Positions 25,401-33,389 of a stretch of 64,000 nt of DNA are shown piece after piece. The translations under genes and the position numbers were made by a program. Numbering within the stretch: the stretch's first letter is position 1; each line of letters opens with the position of its first letter. This DNA comes from Mytilus galloprovincialis (lineage: Eukaryota > Mollusca > Bivalvia > Mytilida > Mytilidae), in assembly GCF_965363235.1 (NCBI RefSeq), contig NC_134840.1, forward strand, positions 85,532,916-85,596,915. Reading direction: 5' to 3'. The notes beneath the pieces are model-generated. The model worked only from the letters and a program-made list of their open reading frames with translations, was not told the origin of the DNA and did not search any database.

Positions 25401-28400
25401 CATTAGATTCTGAAACAGCTAATTCCATTGCAACTTACCCAGCTGTGACATTAACTGATGAATCAGCACCATATGCCAATAACTCTGTGATGACCTCAAC
25501 ATCTCCTCTCTTAATGGCATCATGTAATGGAGTGTAACCTTGACTGTTTATCTGGTTCACATCAGCACCTCGCGCTGTGAAAAATAGAAAATATATGTTG
25601 ATTTAGCAAACATTTACATGATAATAAGGAATTCAGTCTGGTAAACATAAAATGCACTCACAGTATCCATAAATTAGGAAATATTCTTTTTTTGCTGTAA
25701 CCAATCTTAAAGGATTAGGCAAAGTTATGTCAATTAAAGTTTCATGGATATTTTTTTATCTGCAATAAATCTGTGGTTCCCATATATAGCCATGAATTTC
25801 ATGAAAAATTGATGATCCTTCAAAAAAAGGTGAATCTAGATTTGTCTTGAAGGGAATAAATAATCCTTAAATAAGCCTTAAAATTGGCTTGTGAAGGTTA
25901 AGGTTAAAATACACATCCAACAACCAAAAAAAATATTAAAACCAACCCAATCTGCCTGTGAGTGTGACTGCTGATGTAATTGTAAAAGTACATTATTGAA
26001 AATAGTATCCACCAATAGTTAAAGAAATTTTTTTCCCCCCAGGGTGCTAATTTTTTATAAGAAAGAAACTTCAGATTTTGTCCAAGCTTTGTAATATTCC
26101 ATGAAAGTTTGACAAAGTTTATAGTAACTCAAGTTTTAAAATATTTAACTCACAGATTGCTCCTATAAGGTGACTGTAAAAAAACACTTAGCTAGGTTAC
26201 TTGTCCATTATTTCACAACTAACAAGAATGTGTCCCAAGTACAAGGATGCCCCACTCACACTATCATTTTTTATGTTCAGTAGACCATGTAATTACGGTA
26301 AAAACTCTAATTTGGCATTAAAATTAGAAAGATCATATCATAGGGAACATGTGTGCTAAGTTTCAATTTGATTGGACTTCAACTTCATCAAAAACTACCT
26401 TGACCAAAAACTTTAACCTGAAATAGGACGAACGGACGGACGAATGGAGGGACAGACCCACAGACCAGAAAACATAATGCCCTCTACTATCGTAGGTTTA
26501 GCTAGGTTACTTGTCCATTATTTCACAACTAACAAGAATGTGTCCCAAGTACAAGGATGCCCCACTCACACTATCATTTTTTATGTTCAGTAGACCATGT
26601 AATTACGGTAAAAACTCTAATTTGGCATTAAAATTAGAAAGATCATATCATAGGGAACATGTGTGCTAAGTTTCAATTTGATTGGACTTCAACTTCATCA
26701 AAAACTACCTTGACCAAAAACTTTAACCTGAAATAGGACGAACGGACGGACGAATGGAGGGACAGACCCACAGACCAGAAAACATAATGCCCTCTACTAT
26801 CGTAGGTGGGGCATAAAAATGTCAAAACAAAAGATAGATGCTGACATTATCTAATACAATAGTTCACATCGGGCCTTTGTACCAACTCAGATTAAAACTT
26901 ACCACATAAACACTGGATGATATCTCTGTTGGCAAATGATGCAGCCCAGTGAAGCGGTGTACTTTTACTTTCTTCACTGTCATACAGATTAACATCTACT
27001 CCTGCTGCCAGTAACTGACAAATTCTTCCAACACTGAAACAATTACAACATACTACATTTGTGATAAAAAAAAATCTTGCAACAGGTTAGTTAAATTTAT
27101 GTTTTATGATAGAGAGATGTCAAAAATTTAAATAATATAAAATCAAAATTGTGAAAAAAAAGCACCAGCTATATGTAGCTCCTAAAGACTTTACTTCAGA
27201 ATTGTTTCCAATTCCACAAGAACAATTTTTGTTTTTTTAACATCATGACATTTTTCAGAAAGGTCTCCATAAATATAAATTAAACTATCTCCTCCTGGGA
27301 AAACTGATTTACTCATGTACGATTTTTGCTATAATACAAAATAATAAAAAGATATTATCCTTCATTTAAAAACATGGCATTATATTTAAAAACAAGGAAT
27401 TATTTGAATCTGGAATATAATTCTGTTTTTTACTGATATTTCAGTATGAACTAACTACATTTTCTTGTAACCCCCCTTAGCTATGCTTGCATGGCTAACC
27501 CTGTTAAGTTGGGTTAGTTTTCATCATACATTTCTTATCAATTTTTCCAGAATTCAAAACTATTCCTGATTCAAATAATGCCTTGTTTGTAGGTGAATCC
27601 ATCTGTTTTAAAGCTTATTCTTAGAAGAAGAAAAAATCAGGACATGAAGGAGATGCAATGCAAAAAGATCATTAAAACTGTTTTGGAAATCATGATCATG
27701 AATACAATTTACTATATATAAACAGACAAATGTGCATATAAAATACAATTTAAAGTGGTACCAAACACCTTGACTTAAATTAATTCGGCTCGTTTAATAT
27801 TCTTAAAATTTTAACAAAATATTTACTTTGACCATTTGACAAAAATATCAAAAAACTTGATCCAGACACTTTATCAGAAAAAAGTGGTTTGATATATAGC
27901 AGTTTGACAAACACTAATTTGATCATTGCGAAGCTTCACATTTTTTTAACAATAGAATGTGATTAAAAATTTCAGCTGATTTTATAGAGTTATCTCCCTG
28001 TACTGTTATGTCCCACCTAAAAGCTAAATTGTTTATATACTTAGACTGTGCTGCAGCCTGTAACAGTTCTTCATTAAAGACTTTGGTTATGTTTTGTGTT
28101 GCTGCTAAGTCCACTGCTGTTTTACCATGAGAGTTGTGGATACCAGGATCACTTCCAGATGACAATAAGGTCCTTACTACATCTATCTTACCTAGCTGTA
28201 AATCAATGTATTTTGTAATTTGACATGATCTCATTAAACATTTGGTAAATGAATTTGTAGTTTGGCGAAATCTTTTTTTAACTCTAGGCACAGACAGACT
28301 TTTCTAATAGAGTCTGATTTCAAATAAAAATTCCTTTATCTTATCTTTTCTTTTAAATCATATATAATGCAAATTTGAGACTCGAAAAATATCATCCATT

Positions 28401-30388
28401 TAGATTATAGACTTTTATTTATCCTTATGTTTTCTCCTATCTTGCAATTTCTTGTAAAAGTTTCTAGTTCTAGAGCATGTAGAGCCTGTTATTACTGCTT
28501 GTTGGTAAATGTTTTATTTTTTTTTGGTTTACAGTTTTTCATTTATCAGGCTGTTGTTTTTTTCATTTGAATTGTTTCACATTTTGTCATGTCTAGGCCT
28601 TTACAGCTGACTTATATGCATGATATGGCAAAGGTTTTTCTCATTATTAAAGGCTGTACTTGTGACCTATAGTTGCTCAAATTCACTTCAATTGGACTTT
28701 GTTGTAAGGTATTTTTTTCATTGACAATCATAGATGATTTTCTTATTTTTATATTTAATGGTGAATAATCATTTCAGAAATCATCTGTTATTTCACAATA
28801 TAATTCCCTAGAAACAGCCATAGGCTTGATTACTTTGACAACATTACACGAATAATTCATCAATCCAAAACTTTTTTCTAAGTCAAACCCTTAAAGGTTA
28901 CATGATAATAATAGTATCAGAGAAGTAAGATTTACATAGTGTTGTCATGAAACAGAAGTTGTAAGTGGACAGATGTTATTGCATTGCATGTAATTGTTTA
29001 TATCAAAGGTTCCAGGGGAACTTCTGTTAGAAGAAACAAATATACCTTAACAGCATTACTAAATAAATTACCTTTGAAGCAACATGAAGTAATGTGCCAT
29101 CGTCATGGTAACAATTGTTCAGTACATTTGATATCACCTGATGATGGTCATCATCTAAAATAAATTGTAAATAATAATTATATATAAATCATAAAGTTTT
29201 AAACTTTCCATTCATGTTCTTAATTGAGAATTAATGAAAATGATAATTACATCCTCAAATTAAAAAAAAAATTCAAATACCTAATTTTTGCTACATAAAT
29301 TGAAAATTCACAGAAATTTATCAAATATTATTCAACATGAAGGCAAGACAAAAAATGAAAAATCCAATGATATTGACAAATCTTGAGTTGTTTTTCATGA
29401 ATGAGTAATACCAGATGACCCGAGGACAGAAGTAAATGGTTAAGGTTCATGATGAATCATCATAACATTTCTTCAAATATGGCTGTATATTTTACACCCT
29501 GAATTATACTCTGAGTATAGAAAAACCTGTGAAACATTTCAAGGCATGGCTGGACCACGATGTACATTTTTCAAAATATTAAAAAACTGAACAGATTTTG
29601 ATGTGTATTTTAATTGTTCCTGCAAAAAAAAAAACAAAGTTGGGAAAGATGTTTCAGAACTACCCTCTACATTGTAATAATAAATAAAGTGAATTGTATT
29701 GATAAACATTAAATATATAGACGATACAGGACAATAGACATATTACATGTACATGAAGATGTCTGCAAACAATAGGCGATTAAAAATGGTAGACAGAATC
29801 AATTGAAATGCAAGTGTTTATATCTTTTTAACCATCTGAAAGACTATGCAGACTAGAAAAAAAAAAAAACTTGAGGTAAGTTTTAATTTTTCTGAAGTAT
29901 AAATTGCATACCATTTGTTGAATAATAATATTTTATTATTCATCAGTATTAAATTACAAGTATTGTTTAGTACATATGAAAGAATGAAGCAATACAACTA
30001 TAGAAGATTGAAGTTTAATCAATCTAGCGTACATTGCTGTTTTTCGTGTAACAATACCGTAATGTAACCGTAGCCTCAGTAATTATTGTTACATTTGTAA
30101 TTAATCGGTTCCTCACCCAACTTTGCATTCCGGCAATTAGTCTCCAATGTAACAATAATATTTTTATTATTGTTACATTTCCATGTAACCGTAGCCAGTG
30201 CCAAAAAAGTTTGTTATAATTTTTGGAACAATTTTGGTGCAATGTTAGAATTTTTGCATCCACCCTCTGACGATTATCATAACATGCATACTTTGCTCTA
30301 TTGTTGATATAAAAGCTCGTAAAATATCTGTTCTGTCATTTTCTACAGCTATGTGAAGTTGTTGAATTATTTCTAACTTTTCTGTCAT
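10277..30388 (-). CDS. Ankyrin-repeat / GH20-like (pseudo-hexosaminidase) protein, 22 exons
   Basis: Twenty-two exons with GT/AG borders join without a frame break into 906 codons. Domains: ankyrin repeats at about residues 45-235 (e.g. GADVNQINSQGYTPLHDAIK); a linker; a GH20 N-terminal-like domain at about 290-430 (LWPQPQSM, GLYKLTIS); a GH20-like barrel at about 431-690 (LHYRGVLFDAS, YSKSEIIDLVDHCSDLGIQL); and a C-terminal region I do not recognise. GH20 enzymes remove terminal N-acetylhexosamines using an Asp-Glu pair in a GGDE-type motif. The matching strand here reads LNICGYPLHG with no acidic pair, and the WH-DD and PGH-type motifs are also altered, so hydrolysis is unlikely. There is no signal peptide (MTEKLEIIQQLHIAVEN), so it is probably cytosolic. 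A scaffold or sugar-binding role is inference. I know no named orthologue. The start is the first ATG of exon 1, 139 bp from the divergent GLRX5 start. Confidence 0.85.
10775..10894 (-). CDS. Ank/GH20-like exon 21
   Basis: Encodes ICKSLLLAGKNPMAGHAG through TDLANR. It enters and leaves in phase 2. Confidence 0.85.
10935..11045 (-). repeat. Mussel-type dispersed repeat, GGGGAATGTGTCAAAG family, copy 1
   Basis: On the minus strand it has the shared core GGAAATGGGGAATGTGTCAA, then AACAGTCGAAGGCAACC and GATGGGTCTT. Related copies are at 21100-21415, 37285-37480 and 41090-41195. Chance frames here are not genes. Confidence 0.65.
11492..11616 (-). CDS. Ank/GH20-like exon 20
   Basis: Encodes RSVRHLKKCQQEVLKINLTC through LMIFSA. 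Probably helical, rich in Lys/Glu. Donor GTAAG. Confidence 0.85.
12046..12245 (+). repeat. TTAAGGTGGTACC dispersed element fragment
   Basis: It begins TTTAAGGTGGTACCTAACAC and then GGGAGATAACT. The reverse complement of the same family lies at 27750-28021 (TTAGGTGGGACATAACAGTA on the minus strand). Its right end is not clear. Confidence 0.55.
12424..12510 (-). pseudogene. Decayed remnant of an exon-19 copy
   Basis: On the minus strand it keeps GTCTCCCCTTTTG and a GAATTCTGA word in the order seen in the two 110-bp copies next to it, but it has no donor. It is probably an older duplicate of the same unit. Confidence 0.4.
12526..12599 (-). CDS. Candidate alternative exon 19b (74 bp)
   Basis: A copy of the 3' part of exon 19 lies in a 110-bp unit. 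It keeps the donor (TTACAG|GTAAT) and has its own acceptor (TTTTGCTGTAG). Its length mod 3 equals that of exon 19 (74 and 107 both leave 2), and exon 18 ends in phase 1, so splicing 18-19b-20 stays open. The product would be VSPFGLNFNSDAVPIEHLTP followed by EALQ, compared with STLFQFFFNPDAVPIEHLTP in exon 19. Whether it is used is unknown. Confidence 0.45.
12636..12709 (-). pseudogene. Second exon-19 copy, acceptor lost
   Basis: Same 110-bp unit as 12511-12620 and with an intact donor, but the acceptor AG is changed (CTGTAT instead of CTGTAG), so it should not be spliced in at the same place. Confidence 0.55.
12746..12852 (-). CDS. Ank/GH20-like exon 19
   Basis: Encodes GGDSQKLPDEHGSTLFQFFF then NPDAVPIEHLTPEALQ. 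Acceptor TTTTCTAG, donor GTAATT. The 3' part of this exon is duplicated downstream in the intron. Confidence 0.85.
12965..13650 (+). repeat. Dispersed element with three ~172-bp tandem units
   Basis: It begins TATACCCCCG..., then a CTGTCTGTCCGTCCGTCAG stretch, then three units marked by TTTTCTCAGGAACTACA and GTGTGATGCGTTTTCAGATT. It ends with GGGGGTATCATCAGTGAGCA. A related, reversed and diverged copy is at 23987-24780. The 77- and 159-residue frames here come from the repeats. Confidence 0.75.
13721..14996. repeat. Dispersed ~1.28 kb element with internal ~500-bp direct duplication
   Basis: The left end has CAAGAGCCTGTGTCGCTCACC; the right end has AAAGCTCACTTGGCC and GGCCAGGTGAGCT. The interior is two direct copies (about 13975-14478 and 14479-14950) sharing GGTCATGTTGAC, CCTGATAAACAATTT and TAGCCATGGYGGCCAT. 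It sits in intron 18. Minus-strand frames inside it are not genes. Confidence 0.75.
15073..15208 (-). CDS. Ank/GH20-like exon 18
   Basis: Encodes DYLYTNLGELLNRHIFQ through ETYLIRCCRGQAG. It ends in phase 1, which matches both exon 19 and candidate 19b. Confidence 0.85.
15672..15858 (-). CDS. Ank/GH20-like exon 17
   Basis: Encodes LAGCPEAAINNIFSAVKCG, IVCNWSGKGHLTHLPFAWPG and LVLAGLAWN. This looks like the last strand/helix of a GH20 barrel, where 'W...H....P....P' segments are usual. Confidence 0.9.
16778..16824 (-). CDS. Ank/GH20-like exon 16 (47 bp)
   Basis: Small exon encoding ADYDFQRFCSPLSSHG. Its frame fits both neighbours. Acceptor TTTTGCAG, donor GTAAGA. Confidence 0.8.
17152..17376. 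mobile_element. MITE with TTTAAGG-GGTAGACC ends
   Basis: The left end TTTAAGGAGGTAGACCTAGG and right end CCAAGGTCTACCCCCTTAAA are imperfect inverted repeats of about 36 bp. A TTAA word at each end suggests a TTAA target. It lies in intron 15. Confidence 0.65.
17723..17924 (-). CDS. Ank/GH20-like exon 15
   Basis: Encodes FVSLGPRLSSFVIDTDNN, then NQILNICGYPLHG, then LLIHLPPDVVISEYGIQ. The NICGYPLHG strand is where active GH20 enzymes have HIGGDE-type residues; no acidic pair is present. Confidence 0.9.
18082..18615. mobile_element. MITE with TTAAGGAGGCTCGCGGG ends
   Basis: The left end TTAAGGAGGCTCGCGGGTA pairs imperfectly with the right end TACCCGCAAGCCATCTTAA. Both ends carry TTAA. About 534 bp, without coding capacity; the 61-residue frame inside is chance. 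Confidence 0.7.
18817..18963 (-). CDS. Ank/GH20-like exon 14
   Basis: Encodes SEIIDLVDHCSDLGIQLVPV, LEVAPQVQFDELDDIYS and MTCFTDSQ. It matches the GH20 helix-strand 'EI..lv..a...GI.viPE'. The Glu of PE is Val here, and the following PGH is missing. Confidence 0.9.
19071..19140. repeat. Half copy of the 7.9-8.07 kb hairpin element
   Basis: Shares AAATGTACTTC-GTCAACGCTTTTA and TTACAAAAAGAAGCATTCAA with the right arm at 8015-8067. Confidence 0.75.
19390..19448 (-). CDS. Ank/GH20-like exon 13
   Basis: Encodes VQLFCRFLKTQGWQLGYSK. In GH20 enzymes the equivalent segment is close to 'hWHLtDdqGWrl'; here Gln-Gly-Trp is kept but the His and Asp residues are not. Confidence 0.85.
19715..19926. mobile_element. 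MITE, CTGTGGATTCATT family, copy 3
   Basis: The ends are TATTGTGGATTCATT and GATGAATCCACAGTA. The internal words TATCAATTTTCATGGATT and GGAAATTGGTATCC form a second inverted pair. It lies in intron 12. Confidence 0.75.
19950..20000 (-). CDS. Ank/GH20-like exon 12 (51 bp)
   Basis: Encodes ETLKRMIDTLVGLKINM, the first helix and second strand of a GH20-like barrel (family pattern 'ik..id.la..KlN'). Confidence 0.85.
20304..20375 (-). CDS. Ank/GH20-like exon 11 (72 bp)
   Basis: Encodes IDDWPDLHYRGVLFDASQGR then LPNF. This is the best GH20 signature in the gene: 'I.D.P.f.yRG...D.sR'. The Arg of YRG is kept; the following Arg is Gln. Confidence 0.9.
20825..20935 (-). CDS. Ank/GH20-like exon 10
   Basis: Encodes IKMLCSDYSSLHCAISTVNQ through NEEIIIPGLL. 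It matches the end of the GH20 N-terminal domain, where 'G...a..tl.QL' precedes 'iP...I.D'. Confidence 0.85.
21100..21415 (-). repeat. Mussel-type dispersed repeat, GGGGAATGTGTCAAAG family, copy 2
   Basis: The longest copy in the window. On the minus strand it has GAAAATGGGGAATGTCTCAAA, then CAGCCGAAGGCCACCAATGG, and at its other end CCCGACTTGGGACAGGCGCA and GGGGTTAAACATGTG. It lies in intron 9; the frame 21282-21515 is spurious. Confidence 0.7.
21674..21858 (-). CDS. Ank/GH20-like exon 9
   Basis: Encodes NSIQVMKIVKMRKASFTSLG, LDVSINLLSSLSDTRVPHLQ and PGHGLYKLTISQGQ. Fits the beta-strand region of a GH20 N-terminal domain. Confidence 0.85.
22195..22275. repeat. Dispersed repeat scrap, 'GATGAGTCT' core
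   Basis: GATGAGTCTCTTGAAGACAA...GTGTCTGG...AAAATTTTAATCTTGGTA resembles the better-kept copy at 46733-46800 (GATGAGTCTTATGAAACGCG). Confidence 0.5.
22448..22613 (-). CDS. Ank/GH20-like exon 8
   Basis: Encodes KTVSFDDMIQPPHPVVTEEK, LSLLWPQPQSMLQQETKPF and PVYVSGGPAE. LWPQPQSM is the typical opening of the GH20 N-terminal domain ('lwP.Pqs'). Confidence 0.9.
22973..23094 (-). CDS. Ank/GH20-like exon 7
   Basis: Encodes a low-complexity linker: DLGKLSLKSDIGAGTETIEM then NGTAVNGSEPGSPELKTPTF. Probably disordered, between the ankyrin and GH20-like parts. Confidence 0.85.
23748..23772. repeat. (AT)n microsatellite at a splice donor
   Basis: About 12 AT units directly against exon 6; the GT of the donor is part of the run. 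Confidence 0.8.
23773..23876 (-). CDS. Ank/GH20-like exon 6
   Basis: Encodes KDEGKTCKDLAGTRKEIIHA then LENPPPLINIEEEFG, the end of the last ankyrin repeat. Its donor GT is the first unit of an (AT)n run at 23748-23772. Confidence 0.85.
23987..24780 (-). repeat. Reverse, diverged copy of the 12.97-13.65 kb element
   Basis: The left end GTGAGCTACTGCTCACTAAT and GATACCCC, and the right end GGACTGATAGATGGACAGAC and GAGGTAAAACAGTATAAT, mirror the ends of the first copy. The middle differs. Intron 5. Confidence 0.6.
25439..25574 (-). CDS. Ank/GH20-like exon 5
   Basis: Encodes ARGADVNQINSQGYTPLHDA, IKRGDVEVITELLAYGADSS and VNVTAG. A textbook ankyrin repeat (G-TPLH-A...G...vi..LL..GAD). Confidence 0.95.
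26191..26807. repeat. 310-bp tandem duplication, apparently identical copies
   Basis: GCTAGGTTACTTGTCCATTA begins at 26191 and 26501, and I see no difference up to CTATCGTAGGT. The inner part (AAGTACAAGGATGCCCCACT) is a common bivalve dispersed repeat. Intron 4. Confidence 0.85.
26903..27033 (-). CDS. Ank/GH20-like exon 4
   Basis: Encodes VGRICQLLAAGVDVNLYDSE, ESKSTPLHWAASFANRDIIQ and CLCG. Ankyrin repeats with STPLHWAA. Confidence 0.95.
27750..28021 (-). repeat. TTAAGGTGGTACC-type dispersed element, reverse copy
   Basis: Ends against exon 3 with the minus-strand words TAGGTGGGACATAACAG, TACAGGGAGATAACTC. Same family as 12046-12245 on the other strand. Confidence 0.55.
28041..28195 (-). CDS. 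Ank/GH20-like exon 3
   Basis: Encodes LGKIDVVRTLLSSGSDPGIH, NSHGKTAVDLAATQNITKVF and NEELLQAAAQSK. Ankyrin helices with HGKTAVDLA. Confidence 0.95.
28292..29071. other. Part of intron 2, nothing recognised
   Basis: AT-rich, no repeat or exon signal that I can support. Confidence 0.3.
29072..29154 (-). CDS. Ank/GH20-like exon 2
   Basis: Encodes NDDHHQVISNVLNNCYHDDG then TLLHVASK. First ankyrin repeat starts at DDGTLLHVA. Confidence 0.9.
30146..30179. other. Perfect 14-bp inverted repeat in intron 1
   Basis: AATGTAACAATAAT, a 6-base loop region, and ATTATTGTTACATT. A third related word (TTATTGTTACATTTGTAATT) lies at about 30078-30100. Confidence 0.8.
30292..30388 (-). CDS. Ank/GH20-like exon 1 with start codon
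   Basis: ATG at 30386-30388 gives MTEKLEIIQQLHIAVENDRT then DILRAFISTIEQ. Donor GTATGC. No hydrophobic leader, so no secretion signal. Confidence 0.8.
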
Positions 30389-30527
30389 GTTTTCGTGTAC
30401 ACCGGAACCGCTTTCATGGACTCTCGGGATTTATCTTTGAAATCTTTGTAGGGTGCCGAAAGGATAAAAAGAACTTGCTAAAATTAGTTTTCCTTGAATA
30501 CACAATATTCCTTGCATAAGCTTGAAG
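30389..30527. promoter_or_regulatory. Shared divergent promoter interval
   Basis: 139 bp separate the start codons of the ankyrin/GH20-like gene (minus) and GLRX5 (plus). It must hold both 5' UTRs or share elements with the gene bodies. It is less AT-rich than its surroundings around 30395-30460 (ACACCGGAACCG, GGGTGCCGAAAGG). I see no TATA box placed convincingly for either gene. Confidence 0.55.
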
Positions 30528-30795
30528 ATGAATAGACTACTACGATCTACAGTGTCCTTGTTGAATACTGAGAACAGGTCAACATATTGTCGTCTTCTTG
30601 CATATTATTCACAAAATGCTGGAAGCAAAGAACACATTGACGGTCTTGTCAAAGACAAAAAAGTTGTTTTATTCATGAAGGGCACCCCTGATCAGCCCAT
30701 GTGTGGCTTTAGCAGATTGGCAGTGCAGTGTCTAAATATGCATGGTGTTGAATTTAAAGCATATAATGTTCTTCAAGACGAAAATTTGAGACAAG
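30528..30795 (+). CDS. GLRX5: GLRX5 exon 1
   Basis: Presequence, KGTPDQP and CGFS, ending at LRQ in phase 1 before GTATAT. Reading through the donor gives a longer spurious frame to 30944. Confidence 0.93.
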
Positions 30796-32303
30796 GTATA
30801 TTTGAAAATACGAAAATATATGACCAAAACAACTATTTTGTTAATTTATGTTTTGACAAAAATTATTCACATAAATTTATAAAAAAAACATTTACCAGGC
30901 ATGCGCCGGAAAGTAAACATCAGTACGTTGATGGTTTTCTGTAACAAAAGAAGAAGAAGAAGAAGAAGATTTTAACAATAATTTAGAATTTTTGTATTAC
31001 ATTCTTATGCAACAATAAAAATTGATAAAAAAAATAAAATAAGGTATTCAAGGACCAGTAGTGTTTTACTACGCTTTACTACGACAGCAATTCAAATCTC
31101 ACACCACTTCATCTCGTACTAATGTTAACTGGTACCAGGACAGAAGGATAGAGTCAAATAAAACAACACTTTAGCTTGGTTCGCATTTTTACAACTATTT
31201 TTATTAACACAGAGTCGGAGTGACAGAAAGATTGAAATACCTCTTTATCTTGAAGTTTCATTAAAAAAAAATCTCACAAAAGCGATGATTCTAAACAGAA
31301 CTTCATTCTATACATTTTATAAGTAAATAGAGAAATATGATTTGAGGGTTCCTAGGAATTTATTCTTGTAATGCTCTGTGTTAACGGCCATACCTTGACC
31401 TATAATGGGTTATTTTTATAAATTGTTATTTTTGATTGCGAGTTGTTTCATTGGCACTCATACCACATCTTCCTATATCTTTAAATATAATATACAGAAA
31501 AAAAGTTTCCTCTAATACATACATGACATATACACATATTTAATACTTCAGATGCATTATTACATGTATAATGAATAAGAATGCTGAACTGCTTTCGAAA
31601 TAATATCCAAAGTACATGTATAGGAACATGTATATTATAAATACCTTATATATACTGCTCTACCACAAAGACATGAAAGCAGCAAAAATTCATTCTTTTA
31701 AATGTGAAAGTAAAAGAAGTCTGGTATCTTAACATACAGAGAAACCTATAATTATCATAGTCTGTCATGTTACTCAAGTATACAGTTTTACAATGTATAT
31801 GGGTTTTGTGGCAATGTCTTTGATCTTTTGTCAAACTTTAAATAATTACCATGATCATCACTTTGATTTTCTTTGGTTTTAATTCTTATCATGCTTATGT
31901 TAGGATCCGACCCACTCATCTTCATTTGTCAGATATTACTCTTTTGACCTTACTCAACAATAATATCAAAGATCTTTTCTTGTCATAAAAAAAAATATGC
32001 AGGAATATATGAGTAAGTTGTTAAAAAAGACTAGTTAAGTTGTCTCAGAAAGTCTGTGATTGGTTGCCAGGACATCAAACTAACATAACTATATGTATGG
32101 TTTTAAACTTGTAAACTTTTTTTTTTATTCCAGGAATAAAAGAATACAGTAACTGGCCAACCATACCCCAGGTTTATTTAAATGGTGAATTCATTGGAGG
32201 TTCTGATGTGTTGGTGGAGATGCACAAAAATGGGGAACTTGTGGATGAATTACAGAAAATTGGAATCCGATCGGCTTTGTTAGATCATAAAGACAGTTCT
32301 TGA
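30528..32303 (+). CDS. Glutaredoxin 5, mitochondrial monothiol glutaredoxin
   Basis: Two exons, 30528-30795 and 32134-32303, join in frame to 145 residues. GLRX5 binds a glutathione-coordinated [2Fe-2S] cluster and passes it to mitochondrial acceptors. Seen: a basic N-terminus ([26 protein letters not shown]) like a mitochondrial presequence; [17 protein letters not shown] with the monothiol CGFS site; [18 protein letters not shown], the glutathione-binding TIPQVY and GGSD motifs; and the end [14 protein letters not shown]. The length is close to that of vertebrate GLRX5. The ATG at 30528 is the first in-frame one before the presequence-like stretch. All active-site motifs are present, so it should be functional. 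Confidence 0.95.
30950..30969. repeat. (GAA)n microsatellite in GLRX5 intron
   Basis: About six to seven AGA units. Confidence 0.8.
30980..32133 (+). other. GLRX5 intron, rest
   Basis: Contains a dispersed-repeat scrap near 31430-31480 (GTTTCATTGGCACTCATACC). Otherwise nothing recognised. Confidence 0.4.
32134..32303 (+). CDS. GLRX5: GLRX5 exon 2
   Basis: Acceptor TTTTTTATTCCAG. Encodes [40 protein letters not shown] and the C-terminus; TGA at 32301-32303. Confidence 0.93.
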
Positions 32304-32722
32304 AATCCTATGCCTGACATTGAGAGAACAAAAAAAAATGATATTTAGACAGCTTTGTACTCATCACCTTGTTTTTTCATAGTTTAACTATTGTGAATGT
32401 ATCATAAAACTACAATGCAATGTTTTGTTAGTATCATGAATGTTAAACATTTAAAAAAAAAAAAGAAAAAAAAAGTGTAGAATGGGAAATTTGAAATATT
32501 GCAGTAAACAAGAATATTTTTTAAGATTTGAATGTAACATTGAAAGACATTACTGTTATAAAAAAAATCTGACAGAAGTATTTTCCTGTCTCTTTCATGT
32601 CTGTGGTAATATTCAGATATTATTAAGAATGCAATGTGAAGTGTTTTTCACACTCAGCTTTTTATTGTTGATCGCCATATTAGTTATAAAGCATGTGTTC
32701 TTTAAATCTTTCCTTTTTGCTT

Positions 32723-32728
32723 AATAAA
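32723..32728 (+). promoter_or_regulatory. Candidate GLRX5 poly(A) signal
   Basis: AATAAA 420 bases past the stop, followed by a T-rich stretch. A second AATAAA lies at 33353-33358. Confidence 0.4.
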
Positions 32729-32729
32729 C

Positions 32730-33385
32730 AAGGAGACATATATATTGTAAAAGTGTTTAATGTATTTCTAATGTGAAATCATTCAAAATGTTTTTTTTTC
32801 TAGTATCGATATTCTTATTTTGATACAGTTTGAAACGCTATATATATACTTCATTTGTTTTCTTTTCTATACTGGAAATCTACAAACAAATTTACTTCAT
32901 AAGATCATAATGTAAAGAAATGTTTATGCAGTTACTGTGTGATATTTACTTCTAAAAACAGCAGCCAATATTGAATATTCAAGAGAAGGAGAACTATACC
33001 TTCTCATAAGTTTCCATGGGAGATAATTTAAAATCATTGATTTTTTTGGAGATATTAATCTTATCTCCCTTTATTTGAGCTTAAAATCTAAAAATCATTG
33101 ATCTCTTTTGAGATATTGATTTTATCTCTTTTTATTTGAGCTTAAAGAATATTTCCCTTAAGTATTTTAGAGATTAATTCGAAGAAAACTTTGAATAATT
33201 CAAATTATGCACAATTTATATAATTAAGATTAAATAATTCAAAAACTTAAATTTGGACAATTTTTAGCAATTTAAAAATTAATACTATTTATCATCTTTT
33301 GCATGGCATTTAGTGTAAAAATCTCTATCGATATTTTTTGTGAATTATTATCAATAAAGTGGAATTAAAGCCTAATAGGATTGTA
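32730..33385. other. Intergenic, one local duplication
   Basis: A ~70-bp phrase with AAAATCATTGAT and GAGATATTRATYTTATCTC occurs twice near 33030-33145. Otherwise nothing recognised. Confidence 0.45.
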
Positions 33386-33389
33386 AATA

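Noticed and set aside
10277..30388. Active beta-hexosaminidase
   Set aside because: The fold signatures are there, but the Asp-Glu pair and other pocket residues are missing.
30796..30944. Extended GLRX5 reading frame to 30944
   Set aside because: It reads through a good donor into the intron and loses the TIPQVY/GGSD half, which is found in exon 2.
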